Positions 1 through 6,387 of a stretch of DNA of 23,252 nucleotides are shown here, piece after piece. The DNA comes from an uncultured Lachnospiraceae bacterium. GTDB lineage: Bacteria; Bacillota; Clostridia; Lachnospirales; Lachnospiraceae. How positions within the stretch are numbered: position 1 is the first letter of the stretch; every line of letters starts with the position of its first letter. The stretch spans positions 1 through 23,252 of the forward strand of contig CABSCP010000055.1 in NCBI GenBank assembly GCA_902476265.1. The letters are read 5' to 3'. Below the pieces are notes generated by a model. That model saw nothing but the letters and a program-made list of their open reading frames with translations, ran no database searches and was not told where the DNA came from. A program made the position numbers and the translations under genes.

Positions 1-198
1 CGTTCTTGCCAATATGGCAGAAGGCGAAATCGGGAGGTGATCCGAAAGTATACAAAAGGAAAATTCCTTGGTATACTGGAAATGGAAAAGAACGGACCCG
101 ATCCGGACCCGCTTTTGGAAGAGAGAAAAGAAGAGGAAAAACAGTAGGTATCCGGCAGGCTGTAACACACACAGGCCCCAAAAGAGGAGGTAGAAATC
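1..198 (+). other. Upstream gene end(s) and leader of the sensor kinase, unresolved
   Basis: Two frames are open at the left edge. One ends at 38-40 and reads VLANMAEGEIGR before its stop, which looks like a natural C-terminus. Another is open from base 1 to a stop at 145-147. Its last part, from the ATG at 82, reads MEKNGPDPDPLLEERK and continues in Glu/Lys, which recalls the first residues of KdpD proteins (a PDPxxLL motif followed by a Glu-rich stretch). I cannot say which frame is the true upstream gene end. No obvious Shine-Dalgarno precedes the ATG at 82. The stretch 148-184 before the kinase ribosome site holds nothing I recognise. Confidence 0.3.
47..77 (+). promoter_or_regulatory. 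Candidate promoter embedded in an inverted repeat
   Basis: The arms AGTATAC (47-53) and GTATACT (71-77) are perfect inverted repeats, and inside them AAGGAA (56-61) faces TTCCTT (64-69). The right arm supplies a -10 like TATACT (72-77), and 17 bases upstream lies TATACA (49-54), a 4 of 6 match to a -35. This could be the kinase operon promoter with an operator dyad over it. The same -10 hexamer occurs at 8752. A low-complexity coincidence is possible. Confidence 0.35.
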
Positions 199-1764
199 GT
201 GGAAGAAAAAAGGTACCAAAAAGCGGCAGAACAGGCGGTCTGCTGCGGAAAAACCGTTCTTTTACTGATGTTGTCCACCCTTGCGGGGCTTCTGTTCAGA
301 AAGATCGGTTTTCAGGAAACGAACTTCGTGCTTTTGTATATCCTGGCCGTTTTTTTGACTGCCAGGGTCACGGATGGCTATCTGTGGGGAATGGTCTCTT
401 CGGTAGCCGCCACTTTGACCTTTAACTATTTTTTCACAAAACCCTATCACTCTCTGGATGTTTATGATGCCTCCTATCTTCTGACCTTCGCCGTCATGAC
501 AGTGGTGGCGTTTGTCACCAGCACTTTTACCAGCAGGGAAAAGGAAAATGCGCGCAAAGCCAGGGAACGGGAAGAGGAAGCCCGGATGCTGTATCAGCTG
601 ACCGGCAGGCTTTCCGAAGCCCGGGATAAAAATGATGCCGCCCAAACAGCTGCGGAAAGTCTGAGCAGAATGCTGGGCTGCAGCGCCGGTTTTTTATGCT
701 GGGATGAGGAGGGAAAGCCGGAGCATACCTTTTGGCAGCAGACGGAGAACGGAAGCCTTGTGAGACGGCAGACTGCAGACGGGGAGGCGTTAAAAAAGAA
801 GATGGAGCAGCTTCATGAGTCCTGCAGCAGAGGAGAAGAATTTTATGACTGGCCCGTATACGGCGGAGACAGCATTCTGGGCGTGATCCGGATTCCGGTG
901 AAAGAAGGGGAAAGTCTGCTGCCGGATCAGCAGAGGTTCCTGCATTCTCTGCAGGAATGTATGTCCCTGGCCCTGGGCCGGATCTATGCGGTGAGAAAAC
1001 AGGCCGATTCCCTGCAGCAGATACAAAAAGAGCGCTATCGGGGCAATCTGCTGCGGGCCATTTCCCATGATCTGCGCACCCCTCTTTCCGGCATCATGGG
1101 TACCGCAGAAATGCTCATGGATATGTCCCAAAAGACGGATCTCCGATACGGTCTGGCGGAAGGGATCCATAAGGATGCCCGTTGGCTGCATTCTCTGGTG
1201 GAAAATATTTTAAGTCTCACCAGGCTCCAGGAAGGGAAAATGGAACCAAAGCTTAACCTGGAAGCGGCGGAGGAAGTGGTGGGGAGCGCCGTGGCCCGCA
1301 TGGCAAGTCTTGCGCCGGGCCGGGAGATCGCAGTGGATGTCCCCAAAGAGGTCCTCATGGTCCCCATGGACGCAGGACTGATCATGCAGGTTTTAATCAA
1401 TCTTCTGGACAATGCGGTGAAGCATACCGGGGCAGAAGAAGAGATCCGGGTTTCCGTGATACGGGACAGCTGCCGAAACCAGGCGGTGTTTCGGGTGGCC
1501 GACCGGGGAGAAGGGATTGCGCCGGAGGATCTTCCCAATATTTTTGAAACCTTTTATACTTCCCGGATAAAGCCTGCGGACGCCCGGCGGGGGATCGGCC
1601 TGGGCCTTGCCATCTGCGATTCCATCGTCCGCCGGCACGGCGGCAGTATGGAAGCCGGGAACAGAACGGACGGGCCCGGAGCGGAATTTATTTTCAGACT
1701 GCCGCTTGCAGGCGTTAAACCGGAGGAGAAAAAGGAGGGAACAGCGGATGGAACAATATCATGA
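199..1764 (+). CDS. KdpD-like sensor histidine kinase lacking the KdpD N-terminal domain
   Basis: A membrane sensor kinase of 521 aa, likely reporting on potassium or osmotic state. Residues about 18-110 form the hydrophobic DUF4118 region of KdpD, with the typical NYFFTKPYHSL stretch at 76-86. A linker helix and GAF-like segment follow (about 125-265). The kinase core has the H-box at H290 (AISHDLRTPLSG), the N-box N401-N405 (NLLDN), the G1 box DRGEGI at 435 and the G2 box GIGLGL at 465. The GTG start at 199 is chosen because AGGAGG at 185-190 sits 8 bases upstream. Full KdpD is near 900 aa and begins with a P-loop KdpD domain and a Usp domain, and both are absent here. The stop overlaps the regulator gene by 17 bases. 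It faces the Trk operon, and no kdpFABC genes are visible, so its target is probably Trk. Family is confident; the stimulus is inferred. Confidence 0.9.
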   Translation: MEEKRYQKAAEQAVCCGKTVLLLMLSTLAGLLFRKIGFQETNFVLLYILAVFLTARVTDGYLWGMVSSVAATLTFNYFFTKPYHSLDVYDASYLLTFAVMTVVAFVTSTFTSREKENARKAREREEEARMLYQLTGRLSEARDKNDAAQTAAESLSRMLGCSAGFLCWDEEGKPEHTFWQQTENGSLVRRQTADGEALKKKMEQLHESCSRGEEFYDWPVYGGDSILGVIRIPVKEGESLLPDQQRFLHSLQECMSLALGRIYAVRKQADSLQQIQKERYRGNLLRAISHDLRTPLSGIMGTAEMLMDMSQKTDLRYGLAEGIHKDARWLHSLVENILSLTRLQEGKMEPKLNLEAAEEVVGSAVARMASLAPGREIAVDVPKEVLMVPMDAGLIMQVLINLLDNAVKHTGAEEEIRVSVIRDSCRNQAVFRVADRGEGIAPEDLPNIFETFYTSRIKPADARRGIGLGLAICDSIVRRHGGSMEAGNRTDGPGAEFIFRLPLAGVKPEEKKEGTADGTIS

Positions 1765-2446
1765 AACGATACTGGTGGTGGAGGATGATCCCCAGATCAG
1801 CAGCTTCCTCTGTTATGCGCTGAAGGCGGAGGGTTTTTCCTGCCTGGCCGCGGGAAACGGGAGCACTGCCATGAAGCTGTTGGTCTCCCGGCAGGTGGAT
1901 CTCATGCTGCTGGATTTGGGGCTGCCGGATATGGACGGCGCAGAGCTGATGAAAAAGGTGCGGGAGTGGTCTGAGATGCCCATCATCATTGTTTCCGCCA
2001 GGGATCAGGATAAGGAAAAGGCTGCCGTATTGGACATGGGAGCCGATGACTATCTGACAAAGCCTTTTTCCGCCACGGAGCTGACGGCCCGCATCCGGGT
2101 AGCCCTGCGTCATTTGTACCGCCGGGGAGAACCCCGGCAGCAGACCTCATGGCAGACAGGAGGACTTTTTCTGGACGCCCAAAAACATACCGCTTCGCTG
2201 GATCAGGAACCGCTGCATCTGACGCCCATGGAATTTTCCCTGCTGCAGCTTCTGATGAAAAATGCGGGAAAGGTGCTCACTACAAGTTATATTCAGAAAG
2301 AAATCTGGGGGAGCGCTGCAGACTCCGATACCCAGGCGCTGCGAACGATGATGGCCGCCCTGCGCAGGAAGGTGGAAAAGAATCCCGCCAAGCCCCGCTA
2401 TATCCTGACGGAAATCGGAATCGGTTACCGGATGGCGGATGAATGA
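1748..2446 (+). CDS. OmpR/KdpE-type response regulator
   Basis: A 232-aa DNA-binding response regulator, partner of the kinase just upstream. The receiver domain (about 7-122) shows the acidic pair D13/D14, phosphoacceptor D56 (LLDLGLP) and K105 (TKPF). The C-terminal winged helix (about 135-230) has the usual LTPMEFSLLQLLMKN and ALRTMMAALRRKVE segments and ends in GYRM. The start at 1748 follows AGGAGG at 1733-1738 at 9 bases; an upstream in-frame extension would lie inside the kinase gene and is rejected. It overlaps the kinase by 17 bases and, at its 3' end, the convergent trkH by 22 bases. OmpR-family regulators bind direct repeats near 11 bp apart, and such repeats lie in front of the Trk operon at 5496-5544. 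Confidence 0.93.
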   Translation: MEQYHETILVVEDDPQISSFLCYALKAEGFSCLAAGNGSTAMKLLVSRQVDLMLLDLGLPDMDGAELMKKVREWSEMPIIIVSARDQDKEKAAVLDMGADDYLTKPFSATELTARIRVALRHLYRRGEPRQQTSWQTGGLFLDAQKHTASLDQEPLHLTPMEFSLLQLLMKNAGKVLTTSYIQKEIWGSAADSDTQALRTMMAALRRKVEKNPAKPRYILTEIGIGYRMADE

Positions 2447-3918
2447 GAGAAGTGGCGATACAGGGACCGCATACGGTTGAAGGCGGAATAAAAACCGATC
2501 AGCACGATATAGATTTCCAGACGGCCCAGCAGCATCCCGGCCATTTCCACCAGCAGGGTGGCCCGGTTTGCGGAAGGGTTGGTGATGCCGACGGACAGTC
2601 CCACTGTGCCCAGGGCGGAGGAAAATTCGAACATGGCTTCTGTGAGGCTGCAATCCGCAGTCTCTGTCAAAAGCAGGGAGCCAAGCAGGAACAGGAGCAG
2701 GTAAACGGTGGCAAAACTTGCGGTCTGTTTATAAAGCGCCGTGTCCAGAGGCTGCTTTCCCTGGGCATTATGATAGAAGGGAGCGGAAATTCTCCGTCTG
2801 GAGGAAATCCTCTCCTTTATGCTTTCCGAGGACAGCCGGAGCATGATGTAGACGCGGGCGAGTTTTAATCCGCCGGCGGTGGAACCGATGCCGCCGCCGA
2901 TGAGCATCAACAGGATCATGATCCCCAGAGAAAATGACGGCCATTCCCCGAATGATACGGTGGAGAAACCGGTGGTGGAAAGCGCCGCGATCACGTTGAA
3001 AAGGGCGGTGCGGATGCCGGAAAGAAAAGTTTTTTCCAAATACCGGGAGAACAGGTTTAAGGAAACCACAGGAACCGCCAGCGCCAACAGAAACAGCATA
3101 AAACGGACTTCGCTGACCGCCAGAACTTTTTTGAATTTCCGCTGTACCAAAAGAACCAGGACCGCGAAGTTGGTAGCGCCGATCAGCATCAGGAGATTTG
3201 TGACGGTTTCCACAGGGATGCTGTGATAGGCGCCGACGCTCTCCGTCCGGGTGGAAAAGCCGCCGGTGGACAGCGCGCACATGGCATGGTTTATGCTGTC
3301 AAAAAGAGGCATTCCGGCGCCGGATAAAAGGAGGATGCCGGCAAAAAGAAAGCCTAGATACATCAGAAGGATAATCCGCGCGGTTTTCTTTAAGGAAGGC
3401 ATGATGCGGTCCGGGTGCCCTTCCGCACTGTAGAGATTCATGGACTCCTTTTCCTGGACGAATACGATCATCATCATGACAAAGCCCAGCCCGCCGCAGA
3501 ATTGCATGAAGCTGCGGTGGAACAGGAAAATATTGCTTTCCTGTGCAACGTCCATGACGGAAAGGCCGGTAGTGGTCCAGCCGCTGACCGCTTCAAAAAG
3601 GGCCTGGACAGGGGTGAGCCTTTTGGCGATGACAAAAGGAACTGCGCCCGCCAGAATGCCATAGCCCCAGGCGCAGAGAACCGTCAGGCTGGAAGAATAG
3701 AGATGTTCCCGGAAATCTGCTTTTTGAGGGGCCTTTTTCGGAAAAAGGCCGATTCCGATTCCCAGGAGGATGGAAAAGACGGAAGGGATCAGAAAAGAAA
3801 CCGCGTAATGTCTTTCCGACGGATAAAAAGGGAGCACGAGCAGAGGGACGGCCAGAAGAATTCCGATGAGCAGGATCAGCTTTCCTACACTGCGTTCTTC
3901 CCGGATCAGTTTTTTCAT
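2425..3918 (-). CDS. trkH: TrkH/KtrB-family potassium transporter, membrane subunit
   Basis: A 497-aa integral membrane protein that conducts potassium (or sodium-potassium) uptake, gated by RCK subunits. The four P-loops of the family are visible: TTTG at 115-118, STGGF at 217-221, STTGF at 314-318 and GTVGL at 437-441. The conserved GGGIGSTAGGLKLAR segment (341-355) precedes the last membrane pair. Hydrophobic helices run through the whole length. It is the last gene of a minus-strand operon; its ATG overlaps the stop of the upstream trkA-type gene by 4 bases, which suggests translational coupling. Its stop lies inside the convergent response regulator gene, with no room for a private terminator. 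Family assignment is firm; the ion specificity is taken from the family. Confidence 0.95.
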   Translation of the reverse strand: MKKLIREERSVGKLILLIGILLAVPLLVLPFYPSERHYAVSFLIPSVFSILLGIGIGLFPKKAPQKADFREHLYSSSLTVLCAWGYGILAGAVPFVIAKRLTPVQALFEAVSGWTTTGLSVMDVAQESNIFLFHRSFMQFCGGLGFVMMMIVFVQEKESMNLYSAEGHPDRIMPSLKKTARIILLMYLGFLFAGILLLSGAGMPLFDSINHAMCALSTGGFSTRTESVGAYHSIPVETVTNLLMLIGATNFAVLVLLVQRKFKKVLAVSEVRFMLFLLALAVPVVSLNLFSRYLEKTFLSGIRTALFNVIAALSTTGFSTVSFGEWPSFSLGIMILLMLIGGGIGSTAGGLKLARVYIMLRLSSESIKERISSRRRISAPFYHNAQGKQPLDTALYKQTASFATVYLLLFLLGSLLLTETADCSLTEAMFEFSSALGTVGLSVGITNPSANRATLLVEMAGMLLGRLEIYIVLIGFYSAFNRMRSLYRHFSHSSAIR

Positions 3919-4610
3919 GTGTTGTCTTCCTTTCCCGTGAGTCGGCGCCAGAGAGGACCCTCCTGCTGGCTCGCTGTGATGATGACCAGGGTATCTCCGG
4001 CCAGAATGCGGCTGTTTCCGTTGGGGATCAGGCTTGTTTCCCCGCGCAGGATACAGCCGATGATGGTGTCATGGGGCAGATCCAGTTCCCATATTTTCCG
4101 GTCCGCCGCCGGGGAACCGGAGGGAATGTAAATTTCAATGATTCCCATTTTTCCGCTGCCCAGGGGAATACGGGCCGCTATTTCATCCATAAAAGCCTGC
4201 TGTTCAATGATTCCCGCGATGACATTGACCGCGCATACCACGGAATCAATTCCCTTTTGATAAAAGAAATCCGTTTTCCCGGGATCGCTCACCAGAGCCA
4301 CCGTTTTGGAAACACCGAATTTTTTCTTACAAAGTTCACAGATCACCAGGTTGTCTTCGTCATATTGGGTCAGGGCGATGGCGATATCTATATGACTTAC
4401 CCCCGCTTCTTCCAGGACATAGGGCTTCGCCGCGTCGCCCAGGATGACATTCAGCGCCGGAATCTCCGCCAGACTCTGACAATCCTGATCGTTTTTGTTG
4501 ATGACCGTTACTTTATAACCTTTCTGAAGCAGAGAAAGGGCCAGAGGTTTTACCTTATGAAACCCGCCTGCCAGGAGGATTTTTTTCTTTTCCGTAAAAA
4601 GCTGTTTCAT
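3915..4610 (-). CDS. trkA: TrkA-type RCK protein with degenerate nucleotide-binding motif
   Basis: A 231-aa cytoplasmic gating subunit for the TrkH pore. Residues about 9-130 resemble an RCK_N Rossmann domain and about 146-220 an RCK_C domain (GIIEIYIPSGSP onward). The usual GxGxxG loop is replaced by GGFHKVK at 15-21, and the acidic residue normally ending strand 2 is replaced by the N38-K-N40 stretch, so NAD(H)/ATP binding in the classic way is doubtful. It overlaps the next gene (trkH) and the previous RCK gene by 4 bases each. It may act as the structural half of a heteromeric RCK ring, with the partner at 4607-5062 supplying the nucleotide site. Role is known for the family; the division of labour is inferred. 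Confidence 0.88.
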   Translation of the reverse strand: MKQLFTEKKKILLAGGFHKVKPLALSLLQKGYKVTVINKNDQDCQSLAEIPALNVILGDAAKPYVLEEAGVSHIDIAIALTQYDEDNLVICELCKKKFGVSKTVALVSDPGKTDFFYQKGIDSVVCAVNVIAGIIEQQAFMDEIAARIPLGSGKMGIIEIYIPSGSPAADRKIWELDLPHDTIIGCILRGETSLIPNGNSRILAGDTLVIITASQQEGPLWRRLTGKEDNT

Positions 4611-5062
4611 GCGCTTTTCCCTTCTTTCGTCAGCAGTTTTTCGATTTCCCGGGCGGATAGCAGCGCGGGGCAGATAGGAGTGATTCCGTCGCTTTTACAG
4701 ATGACTTCCTTTTCCGGGTCATAAAGGCGGCAGATGATCCGGGGTGTATGAAAGAAAGCCTCCGCCATCTGGGAAACCATGAGATTCACATTGTCGTTAT
4801 CGGTTGCCAGAATGATGCAGTCCGCTTGTGGGGCGGAAATGTCGGAAAGCGCATCCAGATCCAGGGCGTCCCCTGCCCGGGTGAGTCCGCCGTAGGAAAC
4901 GTCAAGCCTGCGGAAGGAATCGGGGTCCTTATCCAGCATACATACATCGTGGCCCTGCTCGTATACTGTGGAGGCGATGCTTGCGCCCAGTCGGCCGCAG
5001 CCGATGACGATCACATAAATTTTTCCCTTTGAGACAGGATTGAACAGATCAGAAGTATTCAT
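4607..5062 (-). CDS. trkA: TrkA-type RCK_N domain protein, short
   Basis: A 151-aa cytoplasmic protein holding a single Rossmann RCK_N domain. The dinucleotide motif is intact: G21-C-G23-R-L-G26 followed by D44 at the end of the second strand (CMLDKDPDS). There is no RCK_C domain; the chain ends shortly after the Rossmann fold, whereas KtrA/TrkA units are usually near 220 aa. It sits second in the minus-strand operon, overlapping the upstream TPR-like gene by 14 bases and the following RCK gene by an ATGA overlap. Together with that neighbour it looks like a two-chain RCK gate for TrkH. The short length is natural rather than a break, since the next start codon overlaps its stop. Confidence 0.88.
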   Translation of the reverse strand: MNTSDLFNPVSKGKIYVIVIGCGRLGASIASTVYEQGHDVCMLDKDPDSFRRLDVSYGGLTRAGDALDLDALSDISAPQADCIILATDNDNVNLMVSQMAEAFFHTPRIICRLYDPEKEVICKSDGITPICPALLSAREIEKLLTKEGKSA

Positions 5063-5450
5063 TTGTACGCCTCCTCACGATGTGGCCCATGCCGTTTGCA
5101 TCATATTCTACTTTAAAACGCTCTTTTTGGGCGGCCCCTTCACAGTCTTGCCGGGTAAAGGCAAAACCGGGTGTTTTGTGGAAACTGCCCAGACTTTCCA
5201 TGTTTTTCCGGGCCGGTAAAAAAGTCGGATCCAGGCACGCAGCGGCACGGAAATGTTTCATGGCCGCGATATGGTCCTGCTGCATTTCCAGCAGGATGCC
5301 GTAAAGGTTATGGGGCTGCGCCGCATCCGGAAACTGCATCATGGCGGCGCAGATCATGGCTCTGGAATCCTTTATTTGGAAAGCTTCCAGCAGCGTTTTC
5401 ACATTTTCTGTCAGGTCATATAAGAGTTCTGTTTCAGCTGCTTTTGTCAT
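5049..5450 (-). CDS. Small TPR-like protein leading the Trk operon
   Basis: A predicted 133-aa soluble protein of unknown function. The start at 5450 (MTKAAETELL) is chosen because GGAGG lies just upstream on the minus strand; a longer in-frame extension to 5729 would run through the promoter region and has no ribosome site. Residues about 42-76 (LYGILLEMQQDH, then AAMKHFRAAACLDPTF) look like a tetratricopeptide helix pair, so it may bind a protein partner. The C-terminus is basic (HIVRRRTNEYF). It is the first gene of the operon and overlaps the following RCK gene by 14 bases, so it probably works with the Trk system, perhaps as a scaffold. That role is inference only. Confidence 0.75.
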   Translation of the reverse strand: MTKAAETELLYDLTENVKTLLEAFQIKDSRAMICAAMMQFPDAAQPHNLYGILLEMQQDHIAAMKHFRAAACLDPTFLPARKNMESLGSFHKTPGFAFTRQDCEGAAQKERFKVEYDANGMGHIVRRRTNEYF

Positions 5451-5480
5451 CGCGTTTCCTCCTTCTTCGTTGATGCCTTT

Positions 5481-5544
5481 ATCATAGGACATAAAGTGTG
5501 AGGACGGTGTGAGAGTCTGGGAGAGAATGTGAGAATTGTGTGAG
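5481..5544 (-). promoter_or_regulatory. Trk operon promoter with two pairs of 11-bp-spaced direct repeats
   Basis: Read on the minus strand, the heptamer CTCACAC occurs at 5538-5544, as CTCACAT at 5527-5533, and as CTCACAC at 5507-5513 and 5496-5502. Spacing is 11 within each pair and 20 between the inner copies. A -10 like TATGAT lies at 5481-5486, and no -35 match is found 17 bases upstream; the repeats cover that position. This is the layout of an activator-dependent promoter for an OmpR/PhoB-type regulator. The KdpE-like regulator at 1748-2446 is the obvious candidate. The repeats are seen directly; the binding protein is inferred. Confidence 0.6.
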
Positions 5545-5598
5545 AATGGCATAAAAATGAACAACAATAAAAATTTATCGTAAATCAATAAAAATATA

Positions 5599-5627
5599 TT
5601 GACATTCGATTGAGTTGGGTGTATTTT
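5599..5627 (+). promoter_or_regulatory. SigA-type promoter for the DUF2975 operon
   Basis: TTGACA at 5599-5604 and TATTTT at 5622-5627 are separated by 17 bases, with an AT-rich run upstream. The expected start of transcription is near 5634, about 70 bases before the DUF2975 start codon. It diverges from the Trk promoter. Confidence 0.65.
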
Positions 5628-5629
5628 AA

Positions 5630-5677
5630 GGTTACAGACAGCCGGAAGGGAGCGGAAAATCCTTTCGTCCTGTAACC
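5630..5677 (+). repeat. Inverted repeat in the DUF2975 leader
   Basis: GGTTACAG (5630-5637) and CTGTAACC (5670-5677) are perfect inverted repeats. Inside, GAAGGGA can pair with TCCTTTC through one G-U pair, making a long hairpin followed by TTTTATT. The predicted transcript starts within the left arm, so it may be a 5' stabilising stem, an attenuator, or a DNA operator for the small HTH protein of the operon. Confidence 0.5.
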
Positions 5678-5700
5678 TTTTATTATGCGGAGGAAGTATC

Positions 5701-6147
5701 ATGAAAGACAAACTGACCCTGTTTACCAAATATCTGCTGGATTTTATGTTTTATGCCGGAATCGTGGTGACGGCAACGCTGCCGCTTTCCATCCGATTTT
5801 ACGGCAGATACAATTCTTACTTTGCCCGTTACTGGATTCCTCTGGTGCTGCTGTTCGGGTTTTCCGGCGTATTTGCCATTTTGATTATCCTGGAGCTGCG
5901 CCGCCTGTTTCAGACGGTTTTGGATGAGGACTGCTTTATCCGGGAAAATGTCCGCAGTTTAAGACGGATGGGGACTTACAGCTTTTGTATCGCGGCGATT
6001 ACGGCAGGGCGCCTGCTGTTGTATCTGACGCCGGCGGTGCTGGTGGTGATCCTTGTGTTTGTCATCGCCGGGCTGTTCTCCAAGGTGCTGGCCAGGGTAT
6101 TTGACACAGCGGTTACCTATAAGCTGGAAAACGACCTGACCATATAA
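5701..6147 (+). CDS. DUF2975 family membrane protein
   Basis: A 148-aa protein with about four transmembrane segments (roughly residues 10-32, 44-65, 91-112 and 114-136). The central stretch LRRLFQTVLDEDCFIRENVRSLRRMG is, in two parts (66-78 and 79-91), the typical soluble loop of DUF2975 proteins. The function of the family is not known. The ATG follows GGAGG 8 bases upstream in the sequence ending at 5693. The next gene encodes a small HTH protein 12 bases downstream, the usual companion of DUF2975 in Firmicutes. The pair may form a membrane signal and regulator unit, but that is inference from conserved neighbourhood. Confidence 0.85.
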   Translation: MKDKLTLFTKYLLDFMFYAGIVVTATLPLSIRFYGRYNSYFARYWIPLVLLFGFSGVFAILIILELRRLFQTVLDEDCFIRENVRSLRRMGTYSFCIAAITAGRLLLYLTPAVLVVILVFVIAGLFSKVLARVFDTAVTYKLENDLTI

Positions 6148-6159
6148 GGAGGCGGAAGC

Positions 6160-6387
6160 ATGGCAATTATGATAAACCTGGACGTTATGATGGCGAAACG
6201 CAAGAAGGGACTGACGGAGCTGGCGGGGGAAGTGGATATCACGCTGGCGAATCTGTCCATTTTAAAAAATAACAAGGCAAAGGCGGTGCGGCTGTCCACG
6301 TTGAATGCGATCTGTAAAGCGCTGGACTGCCAGCCCGGAGATATTCTGCAGTATGTGGAGGAAGAGGAGGAATCGGAAGATGTGTGA
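6160..6387 (+). CDS. Small Cro/C1-type HTH regulator (YozG-like)
   Basis: A 75-aa protein consisting almost wholly of a Cro/C1-type helix-turn-helix. It begins MAIMINLDVMMAKRK, continues through LAGEVDITLANLSILKN (recognition helix region about 29-40) and ends LDCQPGDILQYVEEEEE. It binds DNA as a likely dimer and probably controls its own operon; the inverted repeat at 5630-5677 is a possible site. AGGAGG at 6147-6152 overlaps the upstream stop and lies 7 bases before the ATG. Its stop overlaps the start of the next gene by 8 bases. Family is confident; targets are unknown. Confidence 0.9.
   Translation: MAIMINLDVMMAKRKKGLTELAGEVDITLANLSILKNNKAKAVRLSTLNAICKALDCQPGDILQYVEEEEESEDV

Noticed and set aside
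1607..1747. N-terminal extension of the KdpE-like regulator
   Set aside because: It lies in another frame of the kinase gene, while the ATG at 1748 has AGGAGG 9 bases upstream and gives the standard receiver N-terminus.
5451..5729. N-terminal extension of the TPR-like protein to 5729
   Set aside because: It crosses the repeats and -10 of the operon promoter and has no ribosome site; MTKAAETELL at 5450 has GGAGG.
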